NCBI RefSeq assembly: GCF_013179805.1
Contig: NZ_SRRZ01000128.1
Coordinates: forward strand, 1 to 21,722
Reading direction: 5' to 3'
Source of the DNA: Microcoleus asticus IPMA8
GTDB taxonomy: Bacteria; Cyanobacteriota; Cyanobacteriia; Cyanobacteriales; Microcoleaceae
Length of the DNA: 21,722 nucleotides
This document shows, piece by piece, positions 8,446 through 15,432 of this stretch. The translations under genes and the position numbers were made by a program. Under the pieces are notes generated by a model, which was not told where the DNA came from, searched no databases, and saw nothing but the letters and a program-made list of their open reading frames with translations. Positions within the stretch are counted from its first letter, which is position 1. Every line of letters starts with the position of its first letter.

Positions 8446-8459
8446 AGGGCTATAGCCCT
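8446..8459. terminator. Perfect 14-base palindrome after the SWIM gene
   Basis: agggctatagccct reads the same on both strands and lies 10 bases after the SWIM stop codon, preceded by a run of T. It could form a small stem, but no T run follows on the plus strand, so terminator function is weakly supported. The remainder, up to 8723, shows no convincing gene. Confidence 0.3.
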
Positions 8460-8723
8460 TGGGGCGACAATTTCTAATTGCGTTTAGCAGTAGAAGGCGG
8501 GTTTGTGAAGCGCAACCAAGTTGCCAAAGTGGCTACGGCGAAGATTGAAGCAAAGCTAAAAGTTAAGAAAGTCTCAAATGCTGACATAAGGCTGTTCCAA
8601 TTTGGTGAACGAAGGAATCTTGCTATTTATTTTTATATCAGCATCGATCGAGCTTTTCAACCGATCGCGCACAAAGTTTTTAATGCTTAAAGCTTTGTAA
8701 CATTCCATCAAACAACATTACAA

Positions 8724-9356
8724 TCATTTCAGATTATTGATAACTCCGATTAATTCCTGGGGGCGTTCGATCAAAAAATCGGGATTGTGTGCCGCCAAAG
8801 CTGACCGAGAATTAAAACCCCAACCGACAGCAATTACTTTAATTTTAGTTTTTTTAGCTGCTTCTATATCTCTAATTTCATCTCCAACATAAACGACTTG
8901 TTCGGGATTAATATTTTGTTTATTTAACCATCGATTAATTACTTTATGTTTTCCAAAAGTTGTTCCTGAATAAATAAAATCAAAGGTATCTTGCAACCCA
9001 TTTTTTTCAAGCGAATCCCAAACATTTTCTCTAGAATTAGAGGTAATAATACCCAGTTGAAAACCGCTGTTTTTTAACTCTAACAAAACTTCTTTAATCC
9101 CGGTAAATAAATGAATATTCGGAATTTCACTCCGCAACTCTGCTTTCAGCTTTCTAATTAGCAGCGGGAATTTGAAGATGGAAATTCCCGAATACATCAG
9201 AATTTGCCAAGAATTTAAATTGCTAAGTTGAGCCAGTTCCTCTTTGGTTGCCGACTTAAAGCCAAATTCAACTGACAAACGGTTGGTGATACTCAGAAGA
9301 ATATCGATCGTATCTGCTAAAGTACCGTCAAAATCAAAAATAATTACTTTGGTCAT
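8724..9356 (-). CDS. HAD-superfamily hydrolase, phosphoglycolate phosphatase-like
   Basis: The 210-residue protein has the four HAD motifs. Motif I is DFDGT with nucleophile Asp8 and acid/base Asp10. Motif II is ITSN (Thr105/Ser106). Motif III is a lysine in GKHK (136 or 138). Motif IV is GDEIRDIEAA with metal-binding Asp159 and Asp163. The helical cap between residues 15 and 80 places it with the Gph/phosphatase C1-cap group. Such enzymes dephosphorylate small phospho-metabolites; the substrate cannot be read from sequence. It is transcribed convergently with the SWIM gene and has an STRR directly upstream of its start (9392-9428). It lies 183 bases downstream of queG on the same strand, with repeats between them, so an operon is doubtful. 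Confidence 0.88.
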   Translation of the reverse strand: MTKVIIFDFDGTLADTIDILLSITNRLSVEFGFKSATKEELAQLSNLNSWQILMYSGISIFKFPLLIRKLKAELRSEIPNIHLFTGIKEVLLELKNSGFQLGIITSNSRENVWDSLEKNGLQDTFDFIYSGTTFGKHKVINRWLNKQNINPEQVVYVGDEIRDIEAAKKTKIKVIAVGWGFNSRSALAAHNPDFLIERPQELIGVINNLK

Positions 9357-9391
9357 TGGACAATAGCAAATAATGAACGGTGAATCATACC

Positions 9392-9428
9392 ATTTTAGAT
9401 TTTAGATTTTAGATTTTAGATTTTAGAT
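9392..9428. repeat. Heptanucleotide STRR, TTTTAGA type (copy 1)
   Basis: Five tandem copies of ttttaga with period 7 and almost no substitutions, 36 bases upstream of the HAD phosphatase start. The same heptamer recurs at 11789-11819 after the OCP gene. Confidence 0.85.
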
Positions 9429-9452
9429 GGGAATGATTTACTCCATAATGTA

Positions 9453-9517
9453 TGGACTTTCGGTGCACAAGCACCCTACGGCTACTATGTATAGGGTAAG
9501 GTGCTTATGAGCGCACC
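9453..9517. repeat. Hairpin repeat with GGTGC/GCACC arms
   Basis: The stretch cggtgcacaagcaccctac pairs imperfectly with a second block reading gggtaaggtgctta followed by gcgcacc. The 12-mer gtaaggtgctta (9496-9507) also occurs at 3898-3909, again next to GCACC, so this is a dispersed family. Lying just after the queG stop on the minus strand, it may act as a transcription stop. Confidence 0.55.
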
Positions 9518-9539
9518 CGAAGGGCGAACATCTCAACTT

Positions 9540-10475
9540 TTAATGATTAATTTGATTTGCCGTAGCATTTCGCCGTAGCATTTCCGGCTTAATTCGCCGC
9601 AGCGCCGAAGCTGTAAATCGGCGGTTCCACTCCTCGTCAGAAATGTCGGCCAATTCTGCAAGTGTTGGCGCTATGTTTTCAGGATAAGGCTCAAAGTCTG
9701 CAACATCAGTTGGTTTAGCAAAACGCTGATTCCAAGGACAAACATCTTGACAAATGTCGCAACCTGCTACCCAACCTTGTAAATTAGATGCAATTTCGTC
9801 GGGCAAATTTTTGGCTCGATTCTCGATCGTATGATACGCTATACATCGATCGGCATTAACCACAAAAGGCTCAGTAATTGCCCCCGTCGGACACGCCTCA
9901 ATGCAGCGAGTACAAGTACCGCAATGTTCCGTATGGGACTCATCGGGCGCTAACTCCAAATTAGTCAAGATTTCGCCCAAAAACACCCAAGAACCGTATT
10001 CGCGGGAAATTACATTACCATTTTTGGCAATCCAGCCAATCCCGGCACGCTGCGCCCACATTTTATCCTGAATCGGCCCGGTATCAGCATAATACCGTGC
10101 TTCAATTCCCTCGCCTTGCGATCGCAGCCAATTTGCCAAAACCTTCAGTTTTTTGTGCAGAATTTTGTGGTAATCTCTGCCCCAGCCGTAGCGAGAGATT
10201 TTAGCATATTCGGAACCGCCCGGGCGTTGGTGAGGCGTGTAGTAATTGATGGCGACACATATTAAGGACTGCACCTCTGGCATCACCAATTGAATGTCCT
10301 GACGTTTCGGGTTAGCCATCCATCCCATATCCGCTTGATAGCCTTTATCCAACCAAGCCTGCAATCTTTGTTTTTCTAGATCGAAATCCGCGTCTTTTGA
10401 GGCTATCCCGACTTTGTGAAATCCCAACTCAAGGGCTTTTTGCTTAACCAAATTGCTGCTAATTGGCGCTTTCAT
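9540..10475 (-). CDS. queG: Epoxyqueuosine reductase
   Basis: QueG is the cobalamin- and Fe-S-dependent cytoplasmic enzyme that reduces epoxyqueuosine to queuosine at the wobble base of tRNAs with GUN anticodons, the last step of queuosine synthesis. This is the 311-residue short form. An N-terminal DUF1730-type domain contains the DTGPIQDK segment with the catalytic-type Asp131. Two [4Fe-4S] clusters are supplied by C185-G-T-C188-T-R-C191-xxx-C195-P and by C211, C239, C242 and C246 (GCDICQDVCPWN). The conserved end ALRRIKPEMLRRNA is present, while the HEAT-repeat extension of some family members is absent. The start codon ATG at 10475 is supported by the conserved N terminus. It is divergent from the OCP gene, with 278 bases between the starts. 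Confidence 0.95.
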   Translation of the reverse strand: MKAPISSNLVKQKALELGFHKVGIASKDADFDLEKQRLQAWLDKGYQADMGWMANPKRQDIQLVMPEVQSLICVAINYYTPHQRPGGSEYAKISRYGWGRDYHKILHKKLKVLANWLRSQGEGIEARYYADTGPIQDKMWAQRAGIGWIAKNGNVISREYGSWVFLGEILTNLELAPDESHTEHCGTCTRCIEACPTGAITEPFVVNADRCIAYHTIENRAKNLPDEIASNLQGWVAGCDICQDVCPWNQRFAKPTDVADFEPYPENIAPTLAELADISDEEWNRRFTASALRRIKPEMLRRNATANQINH

Positions 10476-10753
10476 TTGACACCAGGCAAATATTTACCTT
10501 TTGTATTGACTATTTTGATTTTATATGATATGCAAAGCAATTTTAACGATCGGCTTCCTAAATAAACTACTTCGGCGCACGGTCTAGTGATGGCGATCGC
10601 TATTTACCAAACCATTGATTATAGTTTTGTAACTCAGCCATATGTAATTTATATTTGCAAAAATTAACAAAACGTTACATACTTTTAATCAAGGCAGCTT
10701 GAGAGTCCCTAAATCAAGTACCTCACTAAAATCACAAATCTCACAAAATACAC
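10476..10753. promoter_or_regulatory. Divergent promoter region between queG and the OCP gene
   Basis: The spacer is AT-rich and carries one HIP1 octamer near 10594. On the plus strand TTGATT (10615-10620) followed about 20 bases later by TATGTAAT is a possible sigma70-type promoter for OCP, giving a leader of about 100 bases; OCP genes are usually high-light induced. On the minus strand an AT-rich run with ATATCATATAA could serve queG. These are visual matches only. Confidence 0.35.
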
Positions 10754-11716
10754 ATGGCAGTTAGCATTCAATCAGCTCAATCTATTTTTTCCAACACTGA
10801 GATTGCTAGCATTGTTCCGGCTACCACCGAAGCATTTTACAAACTCAGCGTTGAAGATCAACTAGCCTTGCTCTGGTATGCCTACACCGAAATGGGCATT
10901 TCCATCACCGCAGCAGCACCGGGAGTAGCCAGCATGGCGCTTGTCGAAGGCATACTCAACGAAATCAAGCAAATGTCGCCGGCTGCTCAAAGCAAAACCA
11001 TGTTTGACCTAGCCAGCAACGCAGACACCACCATCGGTCGGATTTACACTTCCTTGCGCGTCAACACCAAACTCGGTTTCTGGTACGAGTTGGGGCAGTT
11101 GATGAAACAGGGCCTTGTCGCTCCGATCCCCGCTGGCTATCAAATGTCTCCCGAAGCCACCACCGTTCTAGAAACAATCAAGAAACTAGATCCGGGTCAG
11201 CAAATTACCGTACTTCGCAACACCGTAGTTCACATGGGCTACGACCCAGATTTCAGCCAAGAGTACGGCAAACGCTCAGCCCCTCGCAGCACTCCCACCG
11301 CTCCAGAAGAGCGGGTGAAAACCAAAATTGAGGGTATCAGCGAGCAGACTGTCCTCAACTACATCGATTACATGAACGCCTTCGACTTCACCCCAGCCGT
11401 CGGTTTATTTGCTGAAGAAGGTGCCCTGCAACCGCCTTTCCAAAAGCCGATCGTCGGTCGCGAAGCTATCCTCAACTATATGCGGGAAGAGTGCATCGGA
11501 CTGAAAATGATGCCTCAGCAAGGCGTGTCAGAAGCCGCAGAAGATGGCTACCGACAAGTGAAAGTCACCGGCAAAGTCGAAACTCCCTGGTTCGGCGCGA
11601 ATGTGGGTATGAACATCGCATGGCGGTTTTTGCTCGATCCCCAAGGCCAAATTTTCTTTGTGGCGATCGACTTGTTGGCATCTCCTAAGGAATTGCTCAA
11701 TTTGATGCGCAAATAG
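10754..11716 (+). CDS. Orange carotenoid protein (OCP)
   Basis: OCP binds a keto-carotenoid, is photoactivated by strong blue-green light and then docks on phycobilisomes to quench excitation energy. The 320-residue protein has the all-helical N-terminal carotenoid domain (about 1-165), a linker, and an NTF2-like C-terminal domain (about 195-320). The functional residues are in place: Tyr44 and Trp110 in the N-domain; Tyr203 and Trp290, equivalent to Synechocystis Tyr201 and Trp288, which hydrogen-bond the carotenoid carbonyl; and Arg155 with Glu246 for the interdomain salt bridge. The N-domain is more diverged from Synechocystis OCP1 (for example AYTEMGISITAAAPG) than the C-domain, so assignment to the OCP1, OCP2 or OCPX clade needs a tree. 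A terminator-like hairpin follows. A C-terminal-domain homologue lies downstream, but no fluorescence recovery protein gene is visible. Confidence 0.97.
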   Translation: MAVSIQSAQSIFSNTEIASIVPATTEAFYKLSVEDQLALLWYAYTEMGISITAAAPGVASMALVEGILNEIKQMSPAAQSKTMFDLASNADTTIGRIYTSLRVNTKLGFWYELGQLMKQGLVAPIPAGYQMSPEATTVLETIKKLDPGQQITVLRNTVVHMGYDPDFSQEYGKRSAPRSTPTAPEERVKTKIEGISEQTVLNYIDYMNAFDFTPAVGLFAEEGALQPPFQKPIVGREAILNYMREECIGLKMMPQQGVSEAAEDGYRQVKVTGKVETPWFGANVGMNIAWRFLLDPQGQIFFVAIDLLASPKELLNLMRK

Positions 11717-11730
11717 AATATTCTGGTTCG

Positions 11731-11745
11731 GTCTGTCAAACAGAC
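11731..11745 (+). terminator. Small hairpin after the OCP gene
   Basis: gtctg and cagac form a five-base stem with a five-base loop, 14 bases after the OCP stop codon and just ahead of a stronger hairpin. It may be part of a two-stem 3' end. Confidence 0.35.
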
Positions 11746-11754
11746 TTACCCAGG

Positions 11755-11787
11755 AACCCAGATGCCGGCAGGTGTCTGGGTTTAGAT
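11755..11787 (+). terminator. Rho-independent-like terminator of the OCP gene
   Basis: aacccaga (11755-11762) pairs perfectly with tctgggtt (11775-11782), and gcc/ggt-type pairing can extend the stem inward. A T-rich stretch and a ttttaga STRR follow. This suggests that the C-terminal-domain homologue downstream has its own promoter. Confidence 0.6.
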
Positions 11788-11788
11788 C

Positions 11789-11819
11789 ATTTTAGATTTT
11801 AGATTTTAGATTTTAGATT
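11789..11819. repeat. Heptanucleotide STRR, TTTTAGA type (copy 2)
   Basis: About four tandem copies of ttttaga, identical in unit to the tract at 9392-9428, directly after the OCP terminator. The remaining spacer to 12059 has no coding potential that I can support. Confidence 0.85.
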
Positions 11820-12059
11820 CAAGAATTGAAGGATTGGCAATGACTGATGACTGCGAGGGTTTGTGGCTTCCCTAGAGTTGCATTTTTTTTGAAATTAGTA
11901 TTGATTTTGGTTTATCGATCTGAAAGCTGGGTTCGATGCTCTCCGGTTCCTCCTTTTTTCGGAGAATTATTTTCCTAACTCTACTTATATCTTTTGAGGG
12001 ATTTGCTACGACAAAGAGAATGATTACAGTATATTTATTCCTCTGAAATCACTTGTTTT

Positions 12060-12494
12060 ATGACCGCAACAACTCCACCTATTTTAACTAGCTCTATAAC
12101 GATTGCCGGCATCACAAATCCAACGGTACTGCGATATTTTGAAACTTTAAACGCGGGCGATTTTGAAGCAACGGCTAATTTATTTGCTGATGACGGCGTT
12201 ATGCACGCGCCGTTTGAAGAGCCAATTATCGGCAGCATCTCGATCGCCACTTATCTACAAACAGAAGCGCGAGGAATGCAGCTAGAACCCCAGAAAGGTG
12301 TCAGCCAAATTTTAGAAGATGGCAATGTTGAAGTTCAGGTCAGCGGTCGGGTGCAAACTTCCGCATTTGGTGTTAATGTCGGATGGCTGTTCTTGCTCAA
12401 TTCTGACCGAGAAATCCTTTCTGTTACCGTCAAACTGTTAGCTTCTCCCCAAGAATTGCTAAATCTGCGGTCACATAAGAAATTAGATGTTTGA
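12060..12494 (+). CDS. OCP C-terminal domain homologue (CTDH), NTF2-like carotenoid carrier
   Basis: This 144-residue NTF2-fold protein is collinear with residues about 193-320 of OCP: TVLRYFETLNAGDF matches TVLNYIDYMNAFDF, and VKLLASPQELLNL matches IDLLASPKELLNL. Characterised CTDHs bind a keto-carotenoid as dimers and deliver it to helical carotenoid proteins or apo-OCP. The carotenoid-hydrogen-bonding Tyr is kept (Tyr26). A Trp is present in GVNVGWLFLLN, but four residues present in OCP at this point (MNIA) are missing, as in other CTDHs. There is no cysteine anywhere, so a disulfide-linked dimer like that reported for the Anabaena CTDH cannot form. Synteny with OCP supports a shared pigment pool. 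The ATG at 12060 has no clear ribosome binding site. A perfect 17-base hairpin follows the stop codon. Confidence 0.9.
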   Translation: MTATTPPILTSSITIAGITNPTVLRYFETLNAGDFEATANLFADDGVMHAPFEEPIIGSISIATYLQTEARGMQLEPQKGVSQILEDGNVEVQVSGRVQTSAFGVNVGWLFLLNSDREILSVTVKLLASPQELLNLRSHKKLDV

Positions 12495-12530
12495 TAAGGT
12501 GTTTCACATTTAAATTGTCTATTTTGGTTT

Positions 12531-12577
12531 GACCTGTCGATCGCACGTAATAGCTAAAGTCGTGCGATCGACAGGTC
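12531..12577. terminator. Long perfect hairpin after the CTDH gene
   Basis: gacctgtcgatcgcacg (12531-12547) and its exact reverse complement (12561-12577) enclose a 13-base loop; flanking TT/AA extends the stem to 19 pairs. A tcagctttttat tail follows. It can act as a terminator for CTDH, though the length and perfection exceed what termination needs. Confidence 0.7.
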
Positions 12578-12603
12578 AATCAGCTTTTTATCGCAAGAAT
12601 GAG

Positions 12604-12673
12604 GCAGAAACCGGGTTTTTATCCAAATCTCTGGTGAAGTGCCACTCACGGTATAAAAATCCCGTTTCTGCGG
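12604..12673. repeat. Dispersed hairpin repeat, CAGAAACCGGG type (copy 2)
   Basis: cagaaaccgggtttttat pairs with the near-complement ataaaaatcccgtttctg about 35 bases later. The arm sequence is shared with the hairpin at 7468-7535, marking a dispersed palindromic family. A further imperfect inverted pair ggctgtc/gacagcc lies at 12748-12777. No gene is evident between 12495 and 12839. Confidence 0.7.
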
Positions 12674-12810
12674 TATTTGTGCGATGTGGACTGTACCCCT
12701 ACAATCTTACAGTCTCGCGTTGAGCCGACGATAATGCACGAAAAAGTGGCTGTCACCGCACCCTGCGACAGACAGCCAAAGCGAGTCAAAAAGTGCATTG
12801 TCAATCACTA

Positions 12811-12836
12811 ATGACTCATGACTCATGACTCATGAC
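12811..12836. repeat. Heptanucleotide STRR, ATGACTC type
   Basis: Three full copies plus a partial copy of atgactc with period 7 and no mismatch, immediately beyond the stop codon of the anti-sigma-like gene. Confidence 0.85.
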
Positions 12837-12839
12837 AAA

Positions 12840-13262
12840 TTAAGATTTTTCCGGCAAACTAGCTTCTAACTTCAGACAGTTGCGACCGTCTATTTGCAAA
12901 GTGTAGTCCACCCGATCCATAAGTCTGCTCATAATCAGCCAGCCGTAGCCGCTTTCCTGTTTAGCTTCCGGCCTCGGGGGATTGTAAGTATCCATTTCGT
13001 AACCTTTACCGTAATCCCAAATTTCTAAACCAATATCCCTATTTTTTAAATTCAAGCGAATTAACACGGGCAAATTGGGTTGATCTTTGTGAGCATGGCG
13101 GATCACGTTAGAATAGGCTTCTGCTAACACCAAGCGCAAACGATTCGACTGACGCGGCCAATCGACGTGCTCTCCTAGCTCAACTTCCAAACTGCTCAGC
13201 AACCAATTTTCAACAATTGTTAAAAACCGCAAGTCGCTTGGCACATGAAGCTCAGTATTCAT
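12840..13262 (-). CDS. Serine-protein kinase / anti-sigma regulatory factor, RsbW-like HATPase
   Basis: The protein has a GHKL ATPase domain of the RsbW/SpoIIAB type. These kinases bind a sigma factor or another target and phosphorylate a STAS-domain antagonist in partner-switching circuits. Visible boxes are the N box EAYSNVIRHAH, G1 WDYGKGY and G2 GYGWLIMSRLMDRVDY. I chose ATG at 13262 (140 residues, MNTELHVPSDLRFL) because that start resembles family members; the open frame runs back to a GTG at 13316 with no ribosome site or conserved residues. The PP2C phosphatase gene lies upstream on the same strand, 496 bases away. Phosphatase and kinase of this type usually act oppositely on one STAS protein, which is not encoded here. 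Confidence 0.88.
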   Translation of the reverse strand: MNTELHVPSDLRFLTIVENWLLSSLEVELGEHVDWPRQSNRLRLVLAEAYSNVIRHAHKDQPNLPVLIRLNLKNRDIGLEIWDYGKGYEMDTYNPPRPEAKQESGYGWLIMSRLMDRVDYTLQIDGRNCLKLEASLPEKS

Positions 13263-13758
13263 ATAAAAATCCCGTAAGTTTGAAAACCCTGTGTCTTCAG
13301 ACCAGGGATGAAACACGACGCGCCGAATTTATTCGGTCTCAATACTTGTCGCTACTCGGGGGATACCAGCCTTTTCTGTTTAAAAATCAGGCATTCGTCA
13401 TTCGGTAGAAGGCAGAAGTTAAGAGTATAGTTGAAAACTTTAGTTATGGGTACAAACCCCATTAACAATTGATAATTATACCGAGACTGCAAGCAGCGAG
13501 GTATAAAAAATCTTTGTTTCAATCCCTGGCTTTTAAGCGTTGGTTATTTCTGACGAATGCCTTCTACTTTAACCCTTAACAGGTGTTTAATCCCCCAGGA
13601 AAGCGATTCAGGAAACTAGCTGCGCGCGATCGCGGGCTAGGTTTTTTACTGTTGACTGTCACGCAGTCCTTTGCGGGACTACTGTGCGGGCGGTCAACAA
13701 GCAGGGCTTCAGTTGTTTCGCCTCTCCCCCGACTATGCGTTGGGAGTCGCTGACAGAT
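13263..13758. other. Spacer between PP2C and anti-sigma genes: hairpins, no gene
   Basis: Besides the terminator-like structure at 13616-13647, the 12-mer aggcattcgtca (13389-13400) has its exact complement at 13551-13562. An overlapping second inverted pair, gtagaaggc (13405-13413) and gccttctac (13559-13567), uses nearly the same places. A nested stem-loop with outer arms gttgac/gtcaac lies at 13651-13698, just after the PP2C stop. No open frame with family features is seen. A small RNA on either strand is possible but unsupported. Confidence 0.5.
13616..13647 (+). terminator. Terminator-like hairpin on the plus strand
   Basis: ctagc (13616-13620) pairs with gctag (13636-13640) around a GC-rich palindrome containing a HIP1 octamer, followed by GTTTTTT. 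It points to the end of a plus-strand transcript, yet no plus-strand gene ends here; read on the minus strand the T run is missing. Confidence 0.45.
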
Positions 13759-15432
13759 TCAAAGAACCTCCAGAGAGAGTATGGTTTGGTCGTCTTCCTG
13801 AACGGGATTGTCGGCTCGGATGTGAGCCAACAAATTGTCCAAGTTGAAAGAACCAGGCTCCTGAATCAAGAGTTGCCAAAGCCCTTCTTGTTGTAGCATA
13901 GAACGGGTTGGTACACCCCCTGCGACCGCTTCAGTGGTCACGCTAGCTTCAGTAATCCCGTCACTCGTCAGCAGAAATACATCTCCTGACTTTAATTCGA
14001 TCGTACCTGCTTTGCCTCTCCAAACTGGTAGTATCCCCAAGGGAATGCCACGAGCTTTCAGGAAATTCGGCTCGGCTGGCGTTTTACCGCTAGCGGCTTG
14101 AGCTTTCACCTCCGAGTGAGACCAAACAATCGGGTAAATGTGACCGGCATTAGCAAAGGCGAGGTGTCCCGTTGACGGAGTGTAACGAGCAACAACCATT
14201 GTAATAAAATGGTTGTTGCCGATCAGGTCGTCAGACATACTGCTATTCATATTGTGCATAACTCGATCGGGTTCGGGAGAAACTTCTTGGGAAAGTTCCC
14301 GCCGCATCACCGAAATCGCGCTGGCCATAAATAGAGCAGCCGGAACTCCCTTACCGGAAACATCTCCCACCGCTATCCAAATATCCCCTTGGGAGTGGAC
14401 GTAGACTTCAAAAAAGTCGCCACCAACTTCCCGCGCGGGATAGCAGCAAGCTTGCACCCTGACTGTTTCAAAATCCGGCCAACTTTGGCGCAACAAGTTT
14501 GTTTGGATTTGGCGAGCCACTTCCAACTCGTTTTGCATCTGCTTGGCTAAATCCAGAGTGCGCTGGTAGAGCTTAGCTTGAGACAGGGCGAGAGCAGCTT
14601 GAGCTGCTACACCTTCTATTAACTCTATCTCTTCTGCCGACCAAGGGTTAGTACCGCCAATCTGGGACAAAGCGAGTACCGCCAGCAATTCTTGCTGGTA
14701 AGTCAGGGGCACGGCAATCTCAACCGAGTTACCGTCCCCCCCACTGTTTTGGTTCACTTGAGTTTGGCGGCTGGCTACGGCTTGAACCAGCAAATTTTCA
14801 TCAAAAGAAAAGCTGCTGGCTTCAGAGGTTTGGGCTTGGTAGGGGAAGGTACTCGGCAATAGTCGATCGGCTTCTACCGGCCGCAGCATACAATAGTTGG
14901 CTTCAAAAGTTTGGCCTACGGTTTGAACAATAGTTTGTACCATACTAGAGTAATCTAGCGACCCGCGAATCACGCTCATTACCTCATTGAACAGAGATTC
15001 CTTGCGCAAAGCGCGGCGCAGTGCAACGCTGCGCTGCTTGTAGTATTTGTAAGTTTCTGAGGCTTGATTGATCACCAATTTGAGTTCTTCTGGATTCCAC
15101 GGTTTGGTGATGTATTTGAAAACTTGACCTGAGTTGATGGCCTCGACCAAATCTTCAACATCGGTGTATCCCGTTAGCAGAATCCGAATCGTATCGGGAA
15201 ATCGCTCGACAGTTTTCCCCAAAAACTCGGTGCCGTTCATTTCTGGCATCCGCTGGTCAGATATAATCACCGCCATCTCGCCCTGTTGGTCTAGAACTTC
15301 CAGGGCGCTGAGGGCGCTATCTGCTTTGTAAACCTGAAAGTCGCGTCGAAACGTCCGGTACAATAAATCCAAGTTATCGGGTTCGTCATCGACTACCATC
15401 AATTTCAGCTTGCTTCCATCTCCCCGACTCAT
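13759..15432 (-). CDS. REC-GAF-PP2C (SpoIIE-type) serine phosphatase response regulator
   Basis: This 557-residue cytoplasmic signalling protein has three domains. The receiver (about 8-125) has Asp15/Asp16, phospho-acceptor Asp59 in ISDQRMPEMNG, Thr87 and Lys110 (YITKPW). A GAF domain (about 145-290) probably senses a ligand or acts as a dimer module. A SpoIIE/RsbU-type PP2C domain (about 320-555) carries GGDFFEV, GDVSGKGVPAALFM, NAGH and SDGITEA, which include the metal-binding aspartates. A helical linker (QMQNELEVARQIQTNLL) precedes the phosphatase, as in RsbU-type enzymes. The expected role is phosphorylation-controlled removal of phosphate from a STAS anti-anti-sigma protein, opposing the RsbW-like kinase downstream. 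The ATG is preceded by GGGGGAAG about 5 bases away. An unusually long 565-base region lies upstream. Confidence 0.95.
   Translation of the reverse strand: MSRGDGSKLKLMVVDDEPDNLDLLYRTFRRDFQVYKADSALSALEVLDQQGEMAVIISDQRMPEMNGTEFLGKTVERFPDTIRILLTGYTDVEDLVEAINSGQVFKYITKPWNPEELKLVINQASETYKYYKQRSVALRRALRKESLFNEVMSVIRGSLDYSSMVQTIVQTVGQTFEANYCMLRPVEADRLLPSTFPYQAQTSEASSFSFDENLLVQAVASRQTQVNQNSGGDGNSVEIAVPLTYQQELLAVLALSQIGGTNPWSAEEIELIEGVAAQAALALSQAKLYQRTLDLAKQMQNELEVARQIQTNLLRQSWPDFETVRVQACCYPAREVGGDFFEVYVHSQGDIWIAVGDVSGKGVPAALFMASAISVMRRELSQEVSPEPDRVMHNMNSSMSDDLIGNNHFITMVVARYTPSTGHLAFANAGHIYPIVWSHSEVKAQAASGKTPAEPNFLKARGIPLGILPVWRGKAGTIELKSGDVFLLTSDGITEASVTTEAVAGGVPTRSMLQQEGLWQLLIQEPGSFNLDNLLAHIRADNPVQEDDQTILSLEVL

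Noticed and set aside
8478..8690. 70-residue open frame after the SWIM gene
   Set aside because: No ribosome binding site, no recognisable motif, and composition typical of chance frames; no support beyond being open.
13263..13316. N-terminal extension of the anti-sigma-like protein from a GTG at 13316
   Set aside because: No ribosome site and the family-like sequence begins at ATG 13262.
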